Virus record (IMG/VR): IMGVR_UViG_3300032304_000009
Location: 1 to 27,560 of that record
DNA length: 27,560 nucleotides
Reading direction: 5' to 3' (one strand)
Source of the DNA: a virus
Within the stretch, counting starts at the first letter, position 1. Every line of letters starts with the position of its first letter. The notes under the pieces were generated by a model that was not told the origin of the DNA, ran no database searches, and saw nothing but the letters and a program-made list of their open reading frames with translations. The position numbers were made by a program, and so were the translations under genes. Below are positions 1 to 4,319 of this stretch, piece by piece.

Positions 1-546
1 AAAGTGTTGGTCATGCTTTGGTTGATAGCCAGCGAGAACGATGGGCGCATTCCTGACAACAAAACTCTTGCTTTTCGTCTTAGACTGACAGAACTGAAAA
101 CAAAAGAAATCATTATCAAGCTGTCTCATTGGTTGGAACAAGATGATATCAGCACGATATCAGAGCGATATCAAAGTGATAGACCAGAGAGAGAGACAGA
201 GACAAAGAAAGAGGTAAAGAGAGAGATAGCAACTATCGTTGCTTGCCCTCCAGATGTTGATCAGCAAATTTGGGACGATTGGAAACAGTTACGCAAAGCT
301 AAGAAAGCCCCTGTCACAGAAACCGTGGTAAACAGCGCACGAAAAGAAGCCGCAAAAGCAAACATGGCGTTTAGCGACTTTTTGAGTGTTTGGTGCGCTA
401 GAGGGTCACAAGGTTTACAAGCTGATTGGTTAAAGCCTGATGAGAAAAATTTAAGCAAAACTGGTCAAATGAATCAAAGGGTAATTTCTGGTCTTACCCG
501 TGGTCTTATTGGAGGCGGCTCAAATGTCAAATTACTTGGAAACTGA
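1..546 (+). CDS. lambda O-like replication initiator, 5'-truncated
   Basis: The reading frame is open to the left edge, so the true start lies outside; a GTG at 4 is unlikely to be the real start. The visible N-terminal part (VLVMLWLIASENDGRIPDNK and following, to about residue 50) resembles the winged-helix DNA-binding region of phage replication proteins of the O/DnaD type. A charged linker follows (about residues 58-75, rich in Arg, Glu, Lys). The C-terminal part, from about residue 84 (VDQQIWDDWKQLRKAKKAP) to WLKP near residue 143, matches the domain that often ends such proteins in betaproteobacterial phages. The next gene is a P-like helicase loader, the classic O-P order. The linker DNA carries 11-bp iterons (separate entry). 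Initiator function is inferred from family likeness and context. Confidence 0.7.
   Translation, partial: KVLVMLWLIASENDGRIPDNKTLAFRLRLTELKTKEIIIKLSHWLEQDDISTISERYQSDRPERETETKKEVKREIATIVACPPDVDQQIWDDWKQLRKAKKAPVTETVVNSARKEAAKANMAFSDFLSVWCARGSQGLQADWLKPDEKNLSKTGQMNQRVISGLTRGLIGGGSNVKLLGN
145..182 (+). repeat. 11-bp iterons (GATATC core)
   Basis: GATATC occurs at 145, 156 and 167, exactly 11 bp apart. The units are GATATCAGCAC, GATATCAGAGC and GATATCAAAGT, and a fourth degenerate unit begins GATAGACC at 178. The period is not a multiple of three, so the three copies are read in three different codon frames (GAT-ATC, cGA-TAT-C, and so on). The repetition is therefore held at DNA level and is not a protein repeat. 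Confidence 0.75.
145..229 (+). other. candidate replication origin inside the O-like gene
   Basis: Three to four 11-bp iterons are followed at once by a strand-asymmetric purine tract: of the 44 bases from 186 to 229 only four (197, 203, 215, 227) are pyrimidines. Lambdoid phages place their origin in the middle of the O gene, as iterons bound by O next to an easily melted, strand-asymmetric region. The layout and position here are the same, in the linker between the DNA-binding and C-terminal domains. Origin activity is inference; the repeats and tract are seen directly. Confidence 0.55.
511..515 (+). promoter_or_regulatory. ribosome binding site choosing ATG 524
   Basis: GGAGG at 511-515 sits 8 nt before ATG 524 and inside the end of the O-like gene. 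It favours this ATG over the GTG at 500, which lies upstream of it. Confidence 0.7.
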
Positions 547-916
547 TTTTTGCAACCAAGACCAAGGTCTTGATTACATCTTTGGGCGAATGATGGCCAT
601 TTATGGCGCACCGTTTAACCGTCATTTTGATGGCCTTGACCCGGAGTTTGTTCGCCAAGAATGGAAGGGTCAGATTGGCAAATTCTTGACTTACCGCCCA
701 AGCATGGACTTTGCCATTGATAAGCTAAACGAGGAATTTGTACCTAGCGCGATCAAATTTAGAAATTTGTGCAATCAAGGCCCGGAAATTCCTGTTAAGC
801 CATTACCTCAAATTGAACGCAAAATGACCATTCACGAGCAAATTGAGAGTGACAGAGTTAAAGCTGAAGCGATGGCAAAATTGGCAGAACTTAGAAAACA
901 ATTTGGTAGATCATGA
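524..916 (+). CDS. replication protein P-like (helicase loader candidate)
   Basis: The protein has 130 aa and overlaps the end of the O-like gene by 23 nt, which suggests translational coupling. Its central segment (YIFGRMMAIYGAPFNRHFDG, then EWKGQIGKFL, MDFAIDKL and FVPSAIKFRNLC, about residues 18-84) follows the pattern of the short P-like or helicase-loader-associated proteins that come after O-type initiators: an aromatic N-terminal helix, a conserved 'EW...L' helix, and a 'P.P..F...C' segment like that of lambda P. The C-terminal third is charged and helical. In lambda, P brings the host DnaB helicase to O at the origin; the same role here is inferred from position and weak motif likeness. 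It lacks any visible ATPase motif, so it is not a DnaC-type AAA+ loader. Confidence 0.55.
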   Translation: MSNYLETDFCNQDQGLDYIFGRMMAIYGAPFNRHFDGLDPEFVRQEWKGQIGKFLTYRPSMDFAIDKLNEEFVPSAIKFRNLCNQGPEIPVKPLPQIERKMTIHEQIESDRVKAEAMAKLAELRKQFGRS

Positions 917-934
917 CATTTAATTGGCCAACAA

Positions 935-1150
935 ATGACTCCGAAAGAATTGGAACACTTCAAGGATTGCGAAGCCCGAGAGTGGACAAGGCGCTACAAA
1001 GCCAAGAAACAGACGATTGGCTCAAGGCAAGCGTTGCTTTGGTGGCAAGGAGTGTTGTTGGACTTGCAACGAATCAGAGGCGAGTCAGATACTTTGGATT
1101 TGAGACAACGCATGAACAGGATTCAAGATGAGACGAGCCGCAAGGGTTGA
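935..1150 (+). CDS. small conserved phage protein, unknown function
   Basis: The product is a 71-aa hydrophilic, helical protein that starts MTPKELEHFKDCEAREWTRR and is rich in Arg, Lys and Gln. The 'CEAR.W' start followed by a region ending in an Arg-rich helix recalls a group of small proteins in Burkholderiales prophages next to replication genes; no function is known. A competing reading frame at 913-1131 overlaps the upstream stop as ATGA, but its translation has an irregular composition (VALVARSVVGLATNQ), so the 935 frame is preferred. The end overlaps the next gene by 23 nt. No strong Shine-Dalgarno sequence precedes ATG 935, which leaves some doubt about the start. Confidence 0.55.
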   Translation: MTPKELEHFKDCEAREWTRRYKAKKQTIGSRQALLWWQGVLLDLQRIRGESDTLDLRQRMNRIQDETSRKG

Positions 1151-1394
1151 CGCAAACCAAGATCAAATTGTTTCAGCCCTTAGAGCCGCTGGCGCTTATG
1201 TCTGGATCATCGGGCTTCCTGTTGACCTTTTAGTTGGCCATAAAGGTCACACATTCTTAGTGGAGATCAAAACAGACTCTAAAAAGCGTTTAACGGCCCT
1301 ACAAGCCGATTTCTTTGAAAATTGGGCTGGTAGTACCTTGGCAAGAATAGATTGCCCTGAAGCGGCATTACGCATGATCGGAGTAGTCAAGTGA
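1128..1394 (+). CDS. VRR-NUC-like PD-(D/E)XK nuclease
   Basis: This 88-aa protein has the compact core of a PD-(D/E)XK nuclease: PVDLL with Asp33, then a strand with VEIK (Glu46, Lys48), spaced as in VRR-NUC and Holliday-junction-resolvase-like phage enzymes. The segment RLTALQADFFENW (about residues 54-66) and the closing CPEAALRMIG are typical of the small phage members. Such stand-alone domains are thought to cut branched or flapped DNA during phage replication or recombination. It sits in the replication cluster and overlaps the next gene by 4 nt (GTGA). Motif assignment is good; the substrate is unknown. Confidence 0.75.
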   Translation: MRRAARVDANQDQIVSALRAAGAYVWIIGLPVDLLVGHKGHTFLVEIKTDSKKRLTALQADFFENWAGSTLARIDCPEAALRMIGVVK

Positions 1395-1723
1395 AAGCGC
1401 CATACAAAGCGATTGAGTTTATTTTGGAACAGGCCCCAAAATTTGGTGTTGCTAAATCACAACGGATTTTTCTTGAGGAATTTCGCAAGACAAAAAAGGC
1501 GTTGCTTATGAAAGACGCAATGACAAAAGGTTTTGATTCTGCGGTGGCACAAGAGCGTGAAGCCTATGCACATCCTGAATATCAAGAACTTTTACACGGG
1601 CTGGCTGAAGCGATAGAACAAGAGGAAACCCTATTGTGGAAACTGAGGGCGGCTCAAATGAAATCGGACATCTGGCGATCAGAGCAAGCAAGTGAGCGTT
1701 TAGGCGTAAAAACAACGGAGTAA
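1391..1723 (+). CDS. conserved phage protein in the replication cluster
   Basis: The 110-aa protein uses a GTG start that overlaps the stop of the nuclease gene (GTGA). It is strongly helical and charged. The segment IFLEEFRKTKKALLMKDA (about residues 26-44) and the later AQEREAYAHPEYQELLHGL, followed by a Glu-rich helix and QMKSDIWRSEQASER, make it resemble a family of unnamed proteins next to nuclease genes in phages of Burkholderiales. No catalytic motif, membrane segment or zinc site is visible. The position between two nuclease-like genes suggests a role in DNA metabolism, perhaps recombination, but that is guesswork. Confidence 0.6.
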   Translation: MKAPYKAIEFILEQAPKFGVAKSQRIFLEEFRKTKKALLMKDAMTKGFDSAVAQEREAYAHPEYQELLHGLAEAIEQEETLLWKLRAAQMKSDIWRSEQASERLGVKTTE

Positions 1724-1725
1724 AT

Positions 1726-1953
1726 ATGATGTGTCCCCGCTGTAGTTCTGAAAACCTTAAAGTTTTAGATACCCGATCAACACCAGAATTTGTTACCCGC
1801 AGACGAATCTGCATTAATGGACATAAATTTTTAACCCAAGAACATGCAATATCTGAAGCACAAATATGTGAGAAGCCAGAAACTACTGAAACTAGTGGCG
1901 GCTCTCTCTTGTCAAAGTTGTGGAATGGACAATGGCGTCCAAGCGGCTCATAG
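1726..1953 (+). CDS. NrdR-like zinc-ribbon protein
   Basis: The 75-aa protein begins MMCPRCSSENLKVLDTR and continues VTRRRICINGHKFLTQE. This is close to the N-terminal zinc ribbon of the NrdR repressor, whose members read CP.C......V.DSR, then RRR.C..C...F.T.E. Cys3, Cys6, Cys29 and His33 would bind zinc; the last ligand is His where NrdR has Cys. The ATP-cone that completes NrdR is absent, so it cannot sense nucleotides the same way and is probably a small DNA- or RNA-binding accessory protein. Its last 110 nt overlap the next gene in another frame. The tail after about residue 40 has no recognisable fold, so the part shared with the nuclease gene may be under little constraint. Confidence 0.55.
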   Translation: MMCPRCSSENLKVLDTRSTPEFVTRRRICINGHKFLTQEHAISEAQICEKPETTETSGGSLLSKLWNGQWRPSGS

Positions 1954-2164
1954 CAATTGGGGCGGTGGTAAGGGCAAAGGCATTAAGGCTGACGACAACT
2001 TAGTGGCCGCCTTGTGCCTCAAATGCCATTACGAAATAGACCAAGGGGCGCATCTATCAAAAGATGAACGCAAAGAAATGTGGCTAAAAGCCCACAAAGC
2101 TACATTGGAGGCACTTGGAGAGAAATGGCCTCCAGAAGTGCCAATGCCTTATTTGTTTCTATGA
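1844..2164 (+). CDS. YbcO/HNH-like putative nuclease
   Basis: The 106-aa protein carries paired Cys motifs, C23-x2-C26 and C58-x2-C61 followed by His62, plus the central AAHSN (34-38) and a Gly/Lys-rich loop. The layout C..C...AH..G.G...K..D..-A..C..CH.EID matches the YbcO family (DUF1364) of small prophage nucleases with an HNH/zinc-finger-type fold. The helical C-terminus (KDERKEMWLKAHKATLEAL) is also typical. The start at ATG 1844 lies inside the zinc-ribbon gene; the basic stretch KYVRSQKLLKLVA just after it belongs to the family's normal N-terminus, which supports this start. Nuclease activity is inferred from the family. Confidence 0.7.
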   Translation: MQYLKHKYVRSQKLLKLVAALSCQSCGMDNGVQAAHSNWGGGKGKGIKADDNLVAALCLKCHYEIDQGAHLSKDERKEMWLKAHKATLEALGEKWPPEVPMPYLFL

Positions 2165-2319
2165 GCCTTGTCTAAGCCTTGAGCCTCATGGCGCTTTAGT
2201 TCTTGTTCCACAGCTTTGATGCGGGACATTTCAGCGCGATGCTCAGAAACCTTTTCATAGTGCATAGGCTGTTTAGGGGCGCTAGATTTAGCAGAAGTGA
2301 TTTTAAAATTTGTGGCCAT
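2149..2319 (-). CDS. small basic protein on the opposite strand
   Basis: This 56-aa protein is the only convincing minus-strand gene in the window. AGGA lies about 8 nt before ATG (complement of 2317-2319), which supports this start over one 30 nt upstream. The protein is Lys/Ala-rich and hydrophilic with a helical second half (SEHRAEMSRIKAVEQELKRH) that could form a short coiled coil or bind nucleic acid. Its 3' end overlaps the end of the YbcO-like gene by 16 nt, convergently. It is transcribed away from the promoter at 2343-2371. No family is recognised. An early regulatory role is possible because of its orientation, but nothing in the sequence proves this. Confidence 0.5.
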   Translation of the reverse strand: MATNFKITSAKSSAPKQPMHYEKVSEHRAEMSRIKAVEQELKRHEAQGLDKAHRNK

Positions 2320-2342
2320 GACAAATCCTGTTAAAATGGTGA

Positions 2343-2371
2343 TTGACATTGTGCCACATAGCGCATAAAGT
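2343..2371 (+). promoter_or_regulatory. sigma70-type promoter for the small-protein/packaging operon
   Basis: A perfect -35 hexamer TTGACA (2343-2348) is followed by a 17-nt spacer and TAAAGT (2366-2371, 4 of 6 matches to TATAAT). Transcription would start near 2378, before the gene at 2404. It lies in the gap between the minus-strand gene and the next plus-strand gene, where an operon promoter is expected. Confidence 0.55.
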
Positions 2372-2403
2372 CAAAACCATAAATTCTTTGCAAGGAAAAT
2401 ATC

Positions 2404-2616
2404 ATGGGTAAAATGGATACAAAAATGGCTAAAAGCATTACTGGTGCAACACCCCCTAAAGGTGCTGAATCTTCTGACCGTACAGGCGAACGCATGGAAA
2501 AAATGCGTGGTGGCGTTGCTATGGGTAAAGAGGACAAAATGGGCACTGATCACCAGTTCAACACCGGTAAGACAAACGGCATTTGCTACACTAAAACCAA
2601 AGCAGAGTACCGCTAA
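2404..2616 (+). CDS. small Gly/Lys/Met-rich protein, unknown
   Basis: The 70-aa product starts MGKMDTKMAKSITGATPPKG and ends TGKTNGICYTKTKAEYR. It is rich in Lys, Gly and Met, has no hydrophobic core and is likely disordered. AAGGA before ATG 2404 and the promoter just upstream support it. The overlapping frame at 2444-2698 has no such signals and looks accidental. It is the first of a series of tiny basic proteins ahead of the terminase, a common arrangement in P22-like environmental phages. No function is known. A role as an abundant virion or DNA-associated protein would fit but is speculative. Confidence 0.55.
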   Translation: MGKMDTKMAKSITGATPPKGAESSDRTGERMEKMRGGVAMGKEDKMGTDHQFNTGKTNGICYTKTKAEYR

Positions 2617-2621
2617 AAAGC

Positions 2622-2657
2622 GAAACCCAAACAGTCATGCACGACTGAATGGGTTTC
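2622..2657 (+). other. intergenic RNA hairpin with symmetric internal loop
   Basis: GAAACCCA (2622-2629) pairs perfectly with TGGGTTTC (2650-2657), and inside it CAGTC (2632-2636) pairs with GACTG (2643-2647). The two stems are separated by a symmetric AA/AA internal loop, with ATGCAC as the end loop. There is no U-tract after it, so it is not a simple terminator. It lies between the stop of the previous gene and the ribosome binding site of the zinc-binding protein gene; RNA processing, stability or translational control are possible roles. Confidence 0.7.
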
Positions 2658-2685
2658 TAAACATCACAAATGATAAGGATTTGAA

Positions 2686-2904
2686 ATGTCTGGTTTGAAT
2701 TGTAAGGCTTGTGTTTACTTTAATGACATAGGTCAGATGGGGCAGTGCAGACGCTACCCCACTTACCAAAACCGTCACTACACTGAGTGGTGCGGTGAAT
2801 TTGAGTTAGTTGCCATCGTCCCAACGGAGGATGTTACACCCGTCCTAGAGGCGGGTGCTTTTTTGCCTAAAAGACGTGGCAGACCAGCAAAGGATGCAAA
2901 ATGA
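2686..2904 (+). CDS. small Cys4 protein with AT-hook-like tail
   Basis: The 72-aa protein has Cys6, Cys9, Cys21 and Cys36 in the pattern C-x2-C-x11-C-RRYP...WCGEF, seen in small phage proteins thought to bind zinc or an iron-sulfur centre. The C-terminus, KRRGRPAK (62-69), contains the RGRP core of an AT-hook, which binds the minor groove of AT-rich DNA. AAGGA precedes ATG 2686. The end overlaps the groES-like start as ATGA. Codons 51-60 contain a complete intrinsic terminator (separate entry), which is highly unusual for a coding sequence. The metal centre and DNA binding are inferred from motifs only. Confidence 0.65.
   Translation: MSGLNCKACVYFNDIGQMGQCRRYPTYQNRHYTEWCGEFELVAIVPTEDVTPVLEAGAFLPKRRGRPAKDAK
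2837..2864 (+). terminator. intrinsic terminator inside the Cys4-protein gene
   Basis: CACCCGTC (2837-2844) pairs with GGCGGGTG (2850-2857), an 8-bp GC-rich stem with one T-G wobble and loop CTAGA. One C and then six Ts (2859-2864) follow. This is the textbook form of a Rho-independent terminator, yet it lies within an open, overlapping gene, just ahead of groES and the packaging genes. Ribosomes on this gene would melt the hairpin, so translation could control read-through. Confidence 0.65.
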
Positions 2905-3185
2905 ACTTGCAACCTTTAAGAGACAAAATCCTTGTGCGTCCCGAAAAGCGTACTTTAAGCGACACTTTAATTATCCATTCCGCAGAAGCTGACAGCCGTG
3001 GAACTGTGATTGCAGTAGGCCCAGAAGCCCAAGCCGAGGGTTTGAATGTTGGTGATCGCATTACTTTTGGTACATTTGCCAAAGAATACAAAGACGAATA
3101 CCTAAAGTTTGAGGAAATCAAGCACAATAATGAGCGCTTACTCAAAATGAGTTGGCAAGATGTTTGTTTTGTAATAGAGGACTAA
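2901..3185 (+). CDS. groES: GroES-like co-chaperonin
   Basis: At 94 aa this is almost the length of bacterial GroES (97). It starts MNLQPLRDKILVRPEKR, the usual 'PL.D.V.V...' opening. The mobile loop follows (about residues 17-34), with the hydrophobic segment TLIIHS in place of the usual GIVLP, which binds GroEL. RGTVIAVGPEA (33-43), VGDRITFGTFA and the closing segment YLKFEEIKHN to DVCFVIED complete the fold. Phage co-chaperonins such as T4 gp31 pair with host GroEL to fold the coat protein; P22-type coats are GroEL clients. Placement just before the packaging genes fits that role. The start overlaps the previous gene as ATGA. Family assignment is firm; the substrate is inferred. Confidence 0.88.
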   Translation: MNLQPLRDKILVRPEKRTLSDTLIIHSAEADSRGTVIAVGPEAQAEGLNVGDRITFGTFAKEYKDEYLKFEEIKHNNERLLKMSWQDVCFVIED

Positions 3186-3187
3186 TC

Positions 3188-3352
3188 ATGGCTACTAAAC
3201 CCGGTCTTTATGCCAATATTCACGCTAAACAAGAGCGTATCAAGCAACAAAAAGCTGAGGGTAAACCCGTAGAGCGTATGAGAACGCCCGGCACAAAGGG
3301 CGCACCCACAGCCGCGGCATTTAAACAGTCTGCTAAAACCGCAAAGAAATAA
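3188..3352 (+). CDS. small basic phage protein (KPGLYANIHAK family)
   Basis: The 54-aa protein starts MATKPGLYANIHAKQERIKQ and ends AFKQSAKTAKK. Its start was placed at ATG 3188, two bases after the previous stop, instead of the in-frame ATG at 3152 inside groES, because the opening 'KPGLYANIHAK' is the conserved start of this small family in many tailed phages. It is very rich in Lys, Ala and Gly and likely disordered. No function is known. Members commonly sit beside the next gene (DUF6321-like), ahead of the terminase. It may be a minor virion or DNA-binding protein, but this is unproved. Confidence 0.7.
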   Translation: MATKPGLYANIHAKQERIKQQKAEGKPVERMRTPGTKGAPTAAAFKQSAKTAKK

Positions 3353-3354
3353 TC

Positions 3355-3627
3355 ATGGCCAAGCACGATAAGCCTATCCCTCACAAGACAACGGGCAAGG
3401 ACAAGACCTATAACCCTACTGAAAAGGGTGCGGGAATGACCGCCAAGGGTCGCGCTGAATACAACGCCAAGAATAATTCAAACTTAAAGCCGCCAGCGCC
3501 AAATCCTAAGACAAAAAAGGATGAAGGACGCAAGGCAAGTTTTTGCGCCCGAATGGAAGGTGTGGTTAAGAACGCCAAAGGGCCAGCAGAACGTGCCAAG
3601 GCATCACTAAAGAACTGGAACTGCTAA
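3355..3627 (+). CDS. DUF6321-like small basic protein
   Basis: The 90-aa protein contains the marks of this family: [20 protein letters not shown] (about residues 27-46), then [12 protein letters not shown] and a closing [10 protein letters not shown]. It is rich in Lys, Asn and Pro and has no membrane segment. The family is widespread in tailed phages close to packaging genes, and its role is unknown. The start ATG 3355 follows the previous stop by two bases (TAATCATG), and its stop overlaps the next start (TAATG), so the three small genes are probably translated as a coupled unit. Confidence 0.72.
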   Translation: MAKHDKPIPHKTTGKDKTYNPTEKGAGMTAKGRAEYNAKNNSNLKPPAPNPKTKKDEGRKASFCARMEGVVKNAKGPAERAKASLKNWNC

Positions 3628-3770
3628 TGCCACTTATTAAATCTAAATCCCCCGAAGCGTTTAAAAAGAACATCAAAACTGAAATTAAAGCTGGTAAGCC
3701 TGTAAAACAAGCCGTAGCCATTGCTTACTCAGAAAAGCGTGAAGCCGCCAAAAAGGACAAAAAGAAATGA
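3627..3770 (+). CDS. 47-aa basic helical protein
   Basis: This gene is very short: [20 protein letters not shown], then [20 protein letters not shown] and a Lys-rich tail. The pattern 'MPL.KSKS..A...[17 protein letters not shown]' is a known recurrent small phage protein of unknown function. ATG 3627 overlaps the previous stop by one base and its own stop overlaps the next ATG (ATGA at 3767). This tight packing and family likeness support it as a real gene. One amphipathic helix probably makes up most of the protein. Confidence 0.7.
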   Translation: MPLIKSKSPEAFKKNIKTEIKAGKPVKQAVAIAYSEKREAAKKDKKK

Positions 3771-3916
3771 TCGAGCAAGTTAAAGCCCGAATTGCTGACC
3801 TTGAGAAGCAAAAAGAACAAATGTTGGCTAACTTTCATGCCATATCTGGCGCTATTGCTGAGAATCAGGCATGGTTGAAAGAACTAGAGAAACCCGTAGA
3901 ATCACCTAATGACTGA
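3767..3916 (+). CDS. 49-aa coiled-coil protein upstream of terminase
   Basis: The product begins [20 protein letters not shown] and continues to [14 protein letters not shown]. Heptad-like spacing of Val, Ile, Leu and Met across residues 2-45 predicts one coiled-coil helix or a helical hairpin. It overlaps the previous gene by 4 nt (ATGA) and the small terminase gene by 8 nt. Short coiled-coil proteins of this kind are often found directly before the terminase in podophages; their job is unknown. A terminase or portal assembly accessory is possible from position alone. Confidence 0.65.
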   Translation: MIEQVKARIADLEKQKEQMLANFHAISGAIAENQAWLKELEKPVESPND

Positions 3917-4319
3917 TACAACCGAGAAACGCCCTGTTGGTCGCCCTACCCTTTACAAACCTGAGTATTGTGAGGAAGTGGTTACTTTGGGCAAAATCGG
4001 CAAAAGTACTGAAGCAATAGGCGCAATTCTTAATGTTGGTACTGCCACAATGTATCGTTGGCGTGATGAATTTCCCGAATTTCGAGAAGCCTTGGAGTTG
4101 GCCAAAGAGTTTGAACTGCAATGGTGGGAAGATATTGCCCAAACTCACATGGTTGAGAACAAAGAAAGCGACAGACTGAATGCAACAATTTGGTCAAGGT
4201 CTATGGCGGCAAGATTCCCCAAAAAGTATCGTGAGCAAGTCAAGCAAGAGATTACAGGCGCTGATGGCGCACCGTTGTTAGCTGGCATTCAAGTTTCATT
4301 TGTGAAGCCAAGTGAGTGA
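3909..4319 (+). CDS. terS: terminase small subunit
   Basis: The 136-aa protein has an N-terminal VGRPTLYKPEY motif (9-20) and a helix-turn-helix at about residues 30-55 (STEAIGAILNVGTATMYRWR), the DNA-recognition part of small terminases. WSRSMAARFPKKYREQ (95-110) is typical of this phage family, and the C-terminal tail would contact the large subunit. It binds the packaging site on concatemeric DNA and recruits TerL. It overlaps the upstream coiled-coil gene and, by 8 nt, the large subunit gene downstream. Confidence 0.85.
   Translation: MTDTTEKRPVGRPTLYKPEYCEEVVTLGKIGKSTEAIGAILNVGTATMYRWRDEFPEFREALELAKEFELQWWEDIAQTHMVENKESDRLNATIWSRSMAARFPKKYREQVKQEITGADGAPLLAGIQVSFVKPSE

Noticed and set aside
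913-1131. 72-aa reading frame starting at an ATGA overlap with the P-like gene
   Set aside because: The junction looks attractive, but the translation is irregular and the 935-1150 frame has the helical, charged make-up and family-like CEAR.W start. Both cannot easily be real over their full overlap.
2444-2698. 84-aa reading frame between two small genes
   Set aside because: It lacks a ribosome site, overlaps the supported gene at 2404 and runs through the hairpin; the sequence looks like out-of-frame translation.
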